Assembly (NCBI GenBank): GCA_012932295.1
Contig: JAAONU010000001.1
Coordinates: 45,233,134 to 45,297,133, forward strand
DNA length: 64,000 bases
Origin: Cyclina sinensis
Lineage: Eukaryota > Mollusca > Bivalvia > Venerida > Veneridae
Reading direction: 5' to 3'
Position numbers and translations under genes: made by a program. Positions 26,301 to 37,822 of the stretch are shown here, piece after piece (the first letter of the stretch is position 1; each line of letters begins with the position of its first letter). A model generated the notes under the pieces. It searched no databases, was not told the origin of the DNA, and saw only the letters and a program-made list of their open reading frames with translations.

Positions 26301-27931
26301 TATAACTCTGGGAAAAAAATGTTAATAAGTAGTAATGGGTGTCAGGGTTTGGAAATAAAGTGTTAATGTGCTTGGATGGGAATTTGTGTTTAATTTGAAC
26401 AGTTACATTTTGCCTGCATCAAAGCTTAACTGTTTCTTTTACTTCTACAGAGTTATCTTGGTCAGCACAATCACATGAAGTTCTCTGGAAGTCCGTTTGC
26501 TGAGATCAACTCGATGTCACCCAGGAGTGGACCTGGTGGCCCTCATTCCCCCCTGTACTCTCAGAGCATTGTAAATAGCCTCAACAGTAGTACAAGTAGT
26601 GATATACACAAGCTACAATCAGATGTACAGGTGTATAAGACCAAGCTAGATCACTGGGAACAGGCTTACAATCAGGCCAAAGCTGTAAGTTAACTTAGTC
26701 TAATTATTTTTGTCATATATTTCAGACGGCTTTTCCTTGAAACTTTATTTCATCTCACAATCAAAATTTAAATACTCTGTTATGTGCCATCTTTAGACTC
26801 AAAACTACGGGGGTAAAAGATGAAAATGTGCAGAATTTAGACTGTGTGTCATCCATTGTCTAAGTACTTCAGCCATTGAAATAGGATATGAAATTTACAG
26901 CTTATGGATTGTCTTTTTCTGGGCCGACAATATATGAAGATCAAATACGTATAGTTTGTTGAAGCCTTTTTTTCTATTAAGAAGATACTGAACATAAGAT
27001 GGGTAAAGTAAAGACAATATCTGTATTTCATCTATTGATGTTTAGGCCTGTGAAGCCTGGAAGAAGGAAGCTGAGGACAGCACAAGAAAAATTAAAGTTG
27101 TGGAAGATGAGAAAATGACAGTTCTAAAACAGAGGGATGAGGTAACTTTAGGTGTTTTTTTAAAACTTGTTACAGTATCATGTAAATAGTGTGCTGTGAA
27201 ATTAACTCATTCCTGTCAGAACAACTGTGTTAATCTAATTTTATTTTTTTCAGGCATTAAATCAGTACAAGAAACTGAAACTAGAAGCAACGTCAATGCA
27301 TTCAGCAAATAAGCATTTAAGGTCCCTACAGTCAACGTCTAGTGACCTTGACAATATGATGTTACCACAGCTACGGCATCTACAACAACAACTTAGGAGT
27401 GATCTAGAAAAAATAGAGCAGGTTGGTTAGATTTTACTTTGTTAGTTGCCATAGATAAATTGTCAGGTAAAATAGAAAAAAAAAGACTTGAAATTACTCC
27501 TTTAATATGCCAGCATCTTTACTCTGAAATTTATGGTTATGTTATCATTCATTGGTTTCTTTCTGTGCGAAAAGACAATAAGTTTGTTAGCTAAACTGTT
27601 ACAGAGCAGAAGTCTTGCCAAGGAAAGAAATTAAATTTCAAACAATGCACAGAAACTTGAGGCAAATTTGTCCCATTTCTTTTATGATTGTTTCTTCAGC
27701 TGTTTTACATGTTATGAACCAATGTTAACATTTTGAATCTCTTTTGGGCTACAGGTTATATACAAGCAGTCAGCTATCAAGTGCGTTATATGTCTTGAAA
27801 AGAACAGGAGTATAGCCACTTCACCCTGCAACCACTGTGTTATGTGCGAGAAATGTGCACCCTCAAAAAGCGAGTGTCCATTATGTAGATCACAAATTAC
27901 GCAGAGGGCCTCAGTCAACTACCACTTGTAA
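14324..27931 (+). CDS. unk: Unkempt, CCCH zinc-finger and RING RNA-binding protein
   Basis: Sixteen exons assemble in phase to 835 aa: 14324-14394, 14493-14702, 16061-16347, 18042-18177, 18365-18482, 20250-20334, 21582-21742, 23252-23353, 24081-24251, 24572-24791, 25251-25370, 25866-26017, 26451-26684, 27046-27141, 27254-27421, 27755-27931. The N-terminal half carries six CCCH fingers: first at about C34-H54, then C79/C89/C95/H99, C119/C129/C136/H140, C203/C210/C216/H220, C239/C254/C260/H264 and C281/C290/C296/H300. A Ser/Asn-rich linker follows, with the family motif KAPGSERDDQ (438-447) and FYPPKDTVGSVI. A coiled coil spans exons 13-15, and a C-terminal C3HC4 RING uses C787, C790, C802, H804, C808, C811, C818 and C821. 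In other animals Unkempt binds UAG-containing mRNAs, represses translation and acts in neuronal morphology and mTOR-linked differentiation. Length matches vertebrate UNK (about 810 aa). The exon 11 donor could be at 25370 (preferred) or a few bases earlier. Confidence 0.96.
16655..17850 (+). repeat. Dispersed repeat fragments in unk intron 3
   Basis: The stretch starts TTTTAGCTCAACTAAGCTC and continues through AGGTTATGTGATTGGCC, the degenerate head of the family also seen at 21891. Blocks at 16900-17040 and 17690-17800 carry GGTCACYATTG, CTCTACCAAG and AACCACAAGGC, shared with 22.1-22.7 kb. The middle portion (about 17060-17500) contains a different interspersed segment rich in AAAAGTCC. Boundaries are approximate. 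Confidence 0.5.
19313..19440. mobile_element. Short hairpin (MITE-like) element in unk intron 5
   Basis: Arms of about 63 bp, 19313-19375 and 19378-19440, are reverse complements with about nine mismatches. Outer ends are AATAAATAAGTGA and TCACTTATTTATT; inner sequence is TATTGGCCTTTGG against CCTCAGGCCAATA. The arms share GGCACTGTTAYTTGTCC. There is almost no loop, so the transcript would form a near-continuous hairpin. Sequence at 18890-19090 (GGGCCTATATCAATGGCCC) has a similar palindromic flavour and may be a relative. Confidence 0.8.
21161..21273. repeat. Tandem repeat, 38-bp unit, three copies
   Basis: Three consecutive copies of a unit containing AATATTTAAATTGCCTTGGT and ACATTTTGGC occur in unk intron 6. 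Copies one and two are identical over almost their full length; the third differs by a T-to-G and ends early. Confidence 0.9.
21891..22985 (+). repeat. Dispersed repeat, about 1.1 kb, with four internal ~163-bp units
   Basis: It opens TTTTAGCTCATCTATGCAC and TTTTGTGATTGCCCTGTGTC and closes AAGTTCTCAGGTGAGC followed by GGCCATCATGGCCCTCTTG. Inside, blocks marked AAATTTGGCATGRARCATTG recur near 22150, 22315, 22478 and 22640, a spacing of about 163 bp. Each carries TCTAGTGGACC, TTTGTTCAAATA and GGTCACTATTGG. The same ends occur at 2.56 kb, 37.0 kb and, inverted, 51.98 kb. Non-coding; element class unknown to me. Confidence 0.75.
25421..25447 (+). other. G-rich run downstream of the unk exon 11 donor
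   Basis: Runs of six, five and four G separated by TGC and TGCA lie about 50 bp after the exon 11 splice donor. The tract could form a G-quadruplex in DNA or pre-mRNA only by using a two-tetrad fold or a shared run, so stability is uncertain. Confidence 0.35.
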
Positions 27932-30900
27932 TGATAATGTTCCTTAGGGCTTTTGAACAATTGACTTTTAACAAATTAGTGTATAGAAGCAATTCGGAGA
28001 TTTTACCCTTGTGAAAAAAGGATCAGAGGTCCTGGATTTCAGTTCTTAACAGACCTGGAAATTAATGTAGATATTTGCATAGGAATAACAAATTTGTGTA
28101 CAGTAGTAAACTTTGAGAGAAGCTGTTTTATATTATATCATAGTCTGTTTATTTTGCAATGATGTTTTCTTTTTTCTCATGTTAGATTTTTTGTTACTTG
28201 TTTTAAGTGCATTGATTTTGTTATCATGTTTTCTGTAGATTTTCTTAGTTTAAAAAAGTGTGCATTTTTTTGAGATTTAAGCAATTATGTTACAAATAAT
28301 GAATGTATATTTATGTCATTGTCATTACCAAAAGGTTTCTCACCTCACATTTTCACATTGTTAAATTTAGTGTTTTTCAGGCTAAATGTGTTATTTTTAG
28401 TTGATTAGTGTGTAATATTTGAAGTGATTCTTTTCTTATTAATAATCTTCAAAGAAATCTTTAAAATTCTGGGTTTTTTTATGACATTGTTAAAGGTTCT
28501 CATGTAGCATCTTGCTTGCTGTATAATTCCATAATAGAATATATTTCCAGTTTTCAGTCAAGCAGTTACAGTCAAAGTACATAACTAATCCTTAACTTTG
28601 AAGTTTTACATTGTGCCATATTTCTTCAAAATCTATTTACTTTGTATCAAGTCATTCAGAAAAAGTGAAGACTTCAGTAGGTGTTGGCTGGTCATGTAAG
28701 TTTAGAATGACCTGTTTCTTGTTTGTGAACATGGAAGATCTGCTTTTATTTGAATGTCAGATAGTGATACACTTTTCGTAATGTCATTGGGTTGTAACAG
28801 TGTCACTGACTGTTTCTCAAGAAACAGAAACAAATGCATAGGAAAATTTATCTCATCAAAAAAATACTATAACCTTATTGCATTGCTTGATTGAATCTGG
28901 ATAGTTTTATGGTTAAAATTTTGAAGACTTGTCATGTTATTATGCACATAATATATGTACTTCAGATTTATTACATAGGTGTGGCCATCAGTACATAGGT
29001 AATTAAGTTTTGAATTTTTTCCACTAACTTTTTAAGGTATAAATTGGATGGATTACTACTGTGTTATTCAGCTATTAAGACCAAAGTCATGTAAAAATCA
29101 ACAATTTGAAAGAAACAAACTCTAAATTCTAGAACAAAGATCAGGTATGTAAACTAGTTCATTGTTAATACTGCCTTTCATCTGGTTTTGTTAGTGAAAC
29201 ACCATTGTACAATGAAATTAGATGAATATCTGCTAAGCACAGAACTCATTATCCTATTCATGCATAGTGCATTTTTCAAATTTATTATGTTTGCCTAAAC
29301 ATCAATGTAATAACATTGTTTATTCTTATTTTCTTTAGCTCCAACATTGTTTTCCTTGGAAGAAGGCATAAAATATTTTTTTATGTTACATGGTTCCATC
29401 ATATTTTCACCTTTTTCCCTAACACATAAATGATATACATTTTAACTTACAAATAACAGGATGAAAGGTTCTGTTGGGGTTTTTTCGGGTCATGTTTTTT
29501 TTTTATTTGTATAGATCTTACAGACAATTCATTAATGGTTTAGTGAATATTTGATGTCATTGTAATGTAAACAAGACTGATTTGTAGAACTTGGAATGTC
29601 TGTAAAAGTTAAAATATGTTGTACTAGATATAAAGAAACAGTCTTTATTCTAATTAAGCTTCAATAATAGATCAGCATGAAATCTTAATAGTGCTTAGAT
29701 TTTGTTTGGCATAAATTGTGTAAAGACACAGTTTCATTTCCTGGTTCACATATATATCTTTATGTCTGTCTTGATACAAAATTAAGGACATTTTGTATGA
29801 ATTTATTTATAGGATTCAGTAACACCTAAAAACATAGTGTAGAAACAGAACGGAATGAAACCAGAAAGAAGTAATGACTTTAAAAACTGAAGTTGAAAAA
29901 AAAAAGAACTGTTACAGTTTTATTGAAAAAAAAGATGTAATATTTTATACTTGTATCTGTTCTGAGAGGAAATAGTACAGTGATGTTTCTTTGAAGTACA
30001 AGATATGCTATGTTTGTCTTGATGATATTCTCAGTCACAGTTCTCAGTGTCTTTATTTGTTTAGTGCTCCACAGTCATCAAGGCATTATAAATATCTCGG
30101 AAGTGTTCTCATGTTTGTATAGTTTTCACAGTAAGAAAACACTGGTGAAATACATGTAGTAATGAATTATGTTCTTGTATTATGAGTTCTGTAGGTATTG
30201 TTCATCACTTGTTTTATTACTGAAGTGAAAAGGGGCCACATATAGGAATAATTTCCTTGTTTCTTTTAATCTTGTTTTGTCTAAGAAAGTTGTAAAATGG
30301 AACACAGTCTAAAAGACAGGTTTCGAAATAATGGCATACAATTTCTTTAAATGCCAGAAGGCTGTTGTTTTAGTATACATGATTAAAAGTTGAGTTTTTG
30401 AAAAAAATGCTGTTGTTTTGTCATTGAAAACTTCAGAATGTTTAGGCTGAACTTCAGCTTCAAGTTCTTGTTTGGATATAAAGCATAGATCATTTTAATT
30501 GGACAATTCAGTGATATTTGGCTTTCAGTGTGGGTTTTATTTTACTGGTCAAATGCATGAAACTTCAGACCAAAATAACATCAAAGTTTTGATTTTTTTT
30601 ATGTAGCGGATTCCAAAGGCTTACTTGAATGTCATCTGTTATGAAAATTTGATTTCAGAGAGAGAAAATAAAATGGTTTACATAAAATGAGGTGATGTGA
30701 CAGAAAGTTTTGACTAGGAAATGTTCATTATAGAATCTCATTATTTTCATCTGTTTCTATACCAGTGGGTTTATTTTTTGTTTTTCAGAAGTTATAAGTT
30801 TTTTAGTGATCATAAGTTTATAAATAGTGCTCTTTAGTGTTCAATGGTCTTTTTTTTCCTAAGAGTGTTGTTATTGAAAATGAGAAGACATTTTTGTTAG

Positions 30901-33900
30901 GTTTTTATAGAATTAAATTGAACGACTAGTTTCACCTACAAAGAAGAAATTTACCAAAATATCAGCCAGGCTTTTAACAAAGTTTCCCATCATTCTAACA
31001 GGTAAATACAACCCCATATCTGCAGATTTGAAGTGAACATTAGCAGTTTCACTCCCTGGATAATAAATCAAGTAAATGCAAATTATCTGTGGTCACATAG
31101 GTGGCTACAAGACTCTAGGCAGATTTAAATTTAATGCAAAAATAATGCATGTTCATTGACTTATAAATTTAGATGCTCAGAGGAATATTGAGTCTTTTAA
31201 ATGTTTTATCTTTACAAGTGAAACTGTATCGTTAATCTTTAATTCTCCATAATATTACAGTTTTACAAGATGTACATTGTATGCTTTTTGTAGAGTTGAG
31301 TTTTCACAACCATACTCTTAGAATATTGTGAAACAGGAAGTCAGAATGGGATAGGAGTTTGAAATGTAATTAGGTTTTAATATGTATATTTTGAATATAT
31401 TCAGTAATCAAACAAGAAAGGTTGTTGAATGTTTTTTTAAGCATATGTCAAAAATGTTTGAAGTTTTAGTTAATTGAAGGCTTGAAAAATTGCTTTATTT
31501 CAATAGCGTTGACATGGAATAACATAATTAATCAAGTGCAATTCATATGACATCAGGTTAAACTAACTTATTCATAGCGGCATTTTCCATTCATAATTTT
31601 TCTTAATATTTTGTTTTCACAGAAAATTTTGTATTTCGGTCATGTAAACCTTACTTGTGATAAATTGTACCCTATTGTTCATGTCTTACAGGAATATCTT
31701 TGAATTTCATTCACAAGGTAAATTACAATAAAGAATATCAGTTTGCTGTGTTTTGATAAAAGATGAAAGTAGGTGGATTTGGTTGAAGTAAGAGGCAAGG
31801 CTCTGCAAAGCTAGTTGCATGATAAACAAGTAGCTTTTAAGCCAGGTTACTGCTGGTGTTTAAGCCTTACTGCTTTTGGTATTTTACTCCAGGTAACATT
31901 GGCAAACAGATTTTATCTGGTGTCCGTTTTTGTGAAGTTTAAGATGAAAAATACAATAGTATCAAACTTGTTTCAGTTATACAAATTTTATCCATTTATT
32001 TTTGTAAAGCAAGTTTGATAAAATGTATCATAAAGCATTCGAATATGTAACTTTATAAAGATCATGCATTAAAGACTTAAAAAGTTAAAAACAAACCAAA
32101 AAAAAACAATGAAACAACACTTACCTTGTATACATGTTACTGGAATAAAGCAGTTGTTCAAATGCCTTATAACGTCTATGTTAGTGGTCAGCCGCTGGAC
32201 GGTTGTGATGTCGGTGATTATTTGGACCAGTCTTGTAGTTAGTGCAATAGTTATATTGACAGTCCAGATACATGAAACAGGGTGCACAGTCTGTTGTTGC
32301 AGATAGAATTGTGGGTTAGGTCTTGGTCACTAGATGCTTGAAATAACTTCATTCTTCAAAATTGGAGTATAGATCAGTTGTATTTTGAAGTAATTTTAAG
32401 TAAATGCAGTTGTTACATAGAATGAATAATGAAACACTTGAATGAAAACCATAGAAACAGAACATTGAAACACTTAATTGAAGCCCTGTGAAGCAATTAA
32501 GATAAAACAGACTTGAGCATAAATGTGTTTACAAAATGATCATGATAGTTAAAGTAAAGGAAAAAAAAAATGTTGAAAAGGGACAATCAAGATGGTGGAA
32601 ATGTGAAGCAAGAATTCAGAACAGCAGTCATGTGAGCTGTCATGTCATATTAATTTGAAGACATAATCTATATTGTTGTGGTATATTGGTTAGTTTATAT
32701 GAAGAGAGATGTTTTAATTTTTATCATTTGTAATTAAAACTTCATGATCTCATTGTGAAATTCATGTTTGCTTTAAGGGCAACAGAACTAACAGTTAATT
32801 TCTTAACAACAGAGTGAGTGACATTGAAAAAGGACTCAGAAATCATGGTATACATGTGGAATATTTGTGACAAATTTTGTATTATTTTGAAATGAAACTA
32901 CTTTTCATATGAACATTTTGTGAATGCCAGCAAGGTTGTATGTGAACATTAGAGAAATAAATTAGGTGATTTATCTATTTTCGTAGTCTGTCACAAAATA
33001 TTTTTGTACATCAGTATGCAAGTTTGATACATTTAAGTATTTCTGATCAGTTTGTTTCACTGAAAGTTTGAATTCCTCTTTAGGTTTAAATCAGGTAGTA
33101 CAATATTGTATATCACTGAAAATCAGAATCCCCCACCCCCCAAAAAAAAGATAAATAAATGAGTACTTTATTCATATCTCCCAAGATTTTAAACCATTTT
33201 ATACTGTGACATTTTAAGTCAGTGCATTTAATGACATCGAGCTCCTTTTCAAAACTAACTTGCGAAGAAGAACAATTGAAATAATAGGCATAGATGCATG
33301 GGAATTTGTGAAAATATATTTATTTGATGGTTTGCTGATTCATTTGACTGGATAGAGGCTCTAACTACAGAAAAAAATTGTTTACCAAGATAGATTTCCC
33401 CCAACCACTCCACCCCGATCACAAGAATGTAACAACAGTCCAGCTTTTCTAGGAATGTAAAACTTCTGTGAGATGATCTTATATATCATCATGTCTCAGG
33501 TACTAAATGTTGTAAAATGTTTGCTATGCTAGGATGCAGAGGATGAATACCATTTAAAAATCTGAATGTATGGTTCAATTTTCACACTTTGAATGAGAAG
33601 AATCCATGAAAAAATAATGAAAAAAAATATATGTAAAACTGCATTCTTCACAACTATTGTTATCATTTTAAGGTTAGTCAAACTTCAAATATCACACATA
33701 GAAGTGCATGTATGCTGCATTTCTGTTCAAAAACAATCTTGAATGACAGAAAAGACAGCTTATAATGTATATACAAAATGAAGCATCTATTTGTCAAGAA
33801 ATAAAAATAAAGAAATGAGCATGATAGGACTTCTCTTCACAGTCAAAATAAAAGATGGTAAAAATTCATTACATTTGAAAATAAGTGCTTTATTCTACTT

Positions 33901-35060
33901 GAGGTTACAATTGTGCACAATTTTTTCCTTGCTGTTGCATTGTTGGCTTTTTGGTTTTCTTAATGAGTTTTATTAAATGGCTTTGTGATAAAATATTATA
34001 ATTTTTCAGGTTTGTAAATACATTAGGAAGTGCTTGAGAAATAAACAGTTCTAGAGTGTTTATTTACCTCCATTATTTATAGTAGTTAAATTTCTTTGTT
34101 TAGGTTTCACTTCTTTTTTTCTGCTACAAAAAATGTATAACTGTCAGTTTATTTTGATATGTTCTGAAAATACTATAGTACAGTTTTTGTACATTAACAC
34201 AAAGGAGATGTACATAATTATATCTAATTGTGTATATACCTAGTGTTTTGATTTTTCTGCACTGGATAAATAATACTGTAACAGAGTTTAAGAAAGAATA
34301 TAGGAAATTTGCTTTTAATGTAATGAAACTTCTTATTCCTGTACTTACAATCTGTGTTTTTTTTAGATAAAACATGATTTCAAGCATCAGTATTTGTTAA
34401 TGTATAACTGAGTGTGATATTTTCAGGTATGTTTATATACTTGTATGCGTACCAAATCTAGATTTTAGTACATTAATGAAGAAACAAACTGTTTGCAATT
34501 ATTTCAGTGTACATTTAGGCTTGTTTAAGGCAGGAGGGTGTACAAGTTTTGTAAGAATCATGACCATAGCCCAACTAGTTGAAAGAACCTATGACTGAGG
34601 GATTGTTACAAGACTGGATCAAGTCTTATTGAATTATGAAGGTGATTGGACCAGTCTTGCACCAAGCACTAAAAAACATTGTGTTGACAACAAATTTAAT
34701 AAGGTATTGTTTGTACCAAATATATTTTGAGCTCAGATACATGCTTGACACGTGTGGGTTCTACAATTATGTTTCTAACGTTGATATAAATCAGGCTTTA
34801 TATTAGTATACCCTGATTGGGATTCAGGATATTCTGTACCACAGAAACTATGTAAGAATTAAACAAAGTGCAAAAAAAGTGCAAGTACACTTAAATACTT
34901 TAGAAAACATTTTCTAAGTTAGTTTTGTACTTTACAATGACTGCAGACCTCAAGGTTTTCACTCAGTGCAGATTATTTTGTTATGTGTATGTTGAAATTA
35001 TTGCTGATGGTGCCCTTAGGAAAAAAATAAATCTTTAAGAATTTCAAACGTGTCTTTGTT
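27932..35060 (+). other. Probable long unk 3' UTR and downstream sequence
   Basis: No gene is visible in 7.1 kb after the unk stop. The strand is strongly T-rich, like a 3' UTR, and holds few of the dispersed repeats seen elsewhere. Candidate AATAAA signals with GT-rich sequence after them lie at 31727-31732 and 35026-35031; another hexamer lies at 34040-34045. Several TAG triplets sit in T-rich context (for example near 28395-28405), the kind of site Unkempt binds. The true 3' end is not determinable here. Confidence 0.45.
35026..35031 (+). promoter_or_regulatory. Candidate distal unk poly(A) signal
   Basis: AATAAA is followed 20-25 nt later by TGTCTTTGTTTTGC, a GT-rich downstream element. 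It lies just before the repeat-rich block at 35.4-36.6 kb, which makes it a plausible distal end for a 7 kb unk 3' UTR. The proximal alternative at 31727 is equally well formed. Confidence 0.35.
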
Positions 35061-35429
35061 TTGCATGATTCTTCTAGAAGGCTTTAACTAAAACTACCTG
35101 TATAGTTTTGTATTGATATTGCAAATATCACTACAGATGCCATATGCATTGAAATTCTTTTCAACTAACCTTGAACACTGCATATATCTTATACTTGGAT
35201 ATTTAGTTGATGGGATTATATAAAGTGTCTCGAACAGAGATACCACAGGTTTTTTCATACTAATGAACGACATTCCTGATAACAAATTATCTCCCTTACT
35301 CAGATAACATCAAAGGTAGACCAAATTGCACATTGGTCCTTCCAGTTGGAATCCTCTAACTTTATCCTTGTTTCTCTTTGTGATCGTCTCGACTTTTAAT
35401 TGTGAAAAGTGTCATTTATATATTAAATG

Positions 35430-35543
35430 GTGTACTGACATAATCCCCTTCGGACAAAATCCTCTCCATGGGTGGACATAATCCCCTTCATGTTTTTGCA
35501 AGGCTGGACAAAATCCCCTTACCTACCCAGACAAAATCCCCTT
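35430..35543. repeat. Array of GGACAAAATCCCCTT-like motifs
   Basis: Five spaced copies of a motif of form GGACAAAATCCCCTT (two with CATAATCCCCTT) occur within about 115 bp. The motif resembles GGACAAAACCCCCTA, arrayed at both ends of the element at 60752-61615. No inverted partner array was seen nearby. Confidence 0.7.
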
Positions 35544-35639
35544 GTTTCATAGGTTTCTAATGTATTATTATGCTCCATAAAAATTGATGAATAATGAACT
35601 TTCGTTTTTTGATTTATAACTAGAAATGGTTTTTGATTG

Positions 35640-36552
35640 AACAAAAACATATGTCTCCCCCCAGCCAGTTGCTGCAGGCAGTATTGAATCAGACGATTGT
35701 AAAATTTGACATTTAACCTCCAAGTGTGACCTTGACCTTGAGACACCACACCCTCAAAGTGGGTTCTGCATGTCACCTTGATGAGGTGAACATCTGACCC
35801 AAGTTTCATAAAAATCCTTCAAAGGCTTTTGAAGATACAGAGCGGACACGATTTTGTGGCATTTGACATTTAACCTCCAAGTGTGACCTTGACCTTGAGA
35901 CACCACACCCGCAAAGTGGGTTCTGCATGTCGCCTTGATGAAGTGAACATCTGACCCAAGTTTCATAAAAATCCTTCAAGGGCTTTGGTAGATACAGAGC
36001 GGACACGATTTTGTGACAGACAGACGGACGGACAGACAGACAACCGGGGAAAAACAATATGTCTCCCCCGATGAGGTGAACATCTGACCCAAGTTTCATA
36101 AAAATCCTTCAAGGGCTTTTGAAGATACAGAGCGGACACAGTTTTGGGGCATTTGACATTAAAACTCCAAGTGTGACCTTGACCTTGAGACACCACACCG
36201 GCAAAGTGGGTTCTGCACGTCACCTTGATAAGGTGAACATCTGACCCAAGTTTCATAAAAATCCTTCAAAGGCTTTTGAAGATACAGAGCGGACACAATT
36301 TTGTGGCATTTGACATTTAACCTCCAAGTGTGACCTTGACCTTGAGACACCACACCCGCAAAGTGGGTTCTGCACGTCGTCTTGATGAAGTGAACATCTG
36401 ACCCAAGTTTCATAAAAATCTTTCAAGGGCTTTTGAAGATACAGAGCGGACACGATTTTGTGACGGACAGACGGACGGACGGACGGACGGACGGACAACC
36501 AGGGGAAAAACAATATGTCTCCCCCATTTTTAGGGGGAGACATAATTATGTA
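35640..36552 (-). mobile_element. Composite dispersed repeat with 156-bp units and GACGG tracts
   Basis: Four blocks contain CTCCAAGTGTGACCTTGACC, two pairs each spaced 156 bp. They share GAACATCTGACCCAAGTTTC and GATACAGAGCGGACAC. GACG tracts at about 36018-36040 and 36461-36495 are each followed by AACAATATGTCTCCCCC. The right end is a hairpin (GTCTCCCCC, loop, GGGGGAGAC) then ATAAT. The start AACATATGTCTCCCC at 35646 suggests a tandem or nested pair of insertions. Long open frames on the minus strand here are periodic because the repeat unit is a multiple of three; they show no protein-family similarity. Confidence 0.8.
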
Positions 36553-36879
36553 TCAAGTTAACCTTTATAATTAGGCTTAATTATCACCATACCAAAAAAG
36601 AAAATAACGATGAAAGCAGAGGAACCCAAATGCTCACAGAGTATTCAGGGTAGATAATCCACTAATGTCCCCCATTAACTGTCATTCTAAAAGAGAAACC
36701 AGCTATAAGTTTGGTAGAAGTATACTGTTCCGTGTTATTCTAGTTGTGGAGGCCAGCAGTTTAGTTCCAACCATCATTACAAGGAAGTACCACTACTGGG
36801 CCCGACAAAAAAGAACCAGCCAACTTCCAAGCATCAAGACAGAGACTCAGACTGAGCTTAGAATTTTTTTTAATGTAGA

Positions 36880-37420
36880 ATTGTAAAGTTAAAATAATGT
36901 CCCTGAGGTCAAAACCAGCCCTGCCACGGTGGACCTATTTGTATGAAATATAAGGTTTTTGAAAATTTTCAATTCAGAAACTGCAATTTTGCTTCTGATA
37001 TTTACTCAACAGCAGACCCAAAGCCAAAGTATTCAGGTAAGCGATCCAGGGCCATTATGGCCCTCTTGATAAGTATTTTCCTTGGTTTATAAGTTGATTA
37101 AGATCAAGAGCTTGGTGACATTTGTCTGTGAAGAATCTTGGTAGAAGTAGACAATGCTATATACTAAATTTCAGAGCTCTGGGCCTTGTTTTCAGATAAG
37201 ACTTTTCAAGTTTTTACTCAAGTTGCCAAAGTAATAAGAGTTCTGTGTGAAATGTCATTCTTTGAAAGTTTTGGTAGAGATAAGGGCTTGGGACATTTCT
37301 GCACAGCTTCATGAACTTTGACCCATTGGTTAAGGAGATATTTTTTAAAGCAAAAACAGACTTATACCGGGTTATCACAAAAGCTCACCACGAGTCTGCT
37401 GTGCTCAGGTGAGCTAAAAA
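36880..37420 (+). repeat. Dispersed repeat fragments bounded by CAGGTGAGC-type ends
   Basis: About 36888-37072 carries GTCCCTGAGGTC, CTCAACAGCAGACCCAAAGC and GGGCCATTATGGCCCTCTTG, the same 3' end as the 21891-22985 element. About 37085-37415 carries CTCGGTGACATTTGTCTG-like and AGTTTTTACTCAAGTTGCC blocks and ends GCTCAGGTGAGCTAAAAAGC, the end type seen at 1895. Confidence 0.55.
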
Positions 37421-37816
37421 GCTGTTTTGACAAAAAAGACGACCATTGTAGAATGCTCCAAAATCACCAAGGTGACTGTTTGACCAAATTGCAAATGAGG
37501 TACCTGCTTGTACTACATGTAGTTCTACATTTGTTTGGTGGAGTATCAATTTGTTTTATATTTGGACTAGGAAGGCTATGATACTTCTTGTTCAAGGACA
37601 GAGGAAAACATGATTGTTTTGATTGATAAAATATTTAACACAAGTTTGCTTCATCCTTTTTAAAAAACTTAGTGAAAGCAGGAACACAAATGTTTGGAAA
37701 TAAATAATCTAAAATTATTTCAAAAGGGTTGTAAACTATTTAGTATGGCCATTCAAGACTTGTAGAGTAAATGAATTAATAAACTAACAGAAGCATTTTC
37801 ATTTCTCTTTTCTCTT

Positions 37817-37822
37817 TTTATT
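37817..37822 (-). promoter_or_regulatory. Candidate distal FNIP poly(A) signal
   Basis: Plus-strand TTTATT reads AATAAA on the minus strand, with A/G-rich sequence around it. It would give FNIP a 3' UTR of about 4 kb through the minisatellite. No evidence distinguishes it from other hexamers in this AT-rich stretch. Confidence 0.25.

Noticed and set aside
35519..36543. Overlapping minus-strand open frames of about 70-97 codons starting MKLGSDVH
   Set aside because: They repeat with the 156-bp DNA unit, which is a multiple of three, and run into GACGG tracts translated as SVRPSVRPSV. They are repeat translations, not genes.
35640..36552. CRISPR-like array
   Set aside because: Units are 156 bp without unique spacers, and the surroundings are eukaryotic dispersed repeat.
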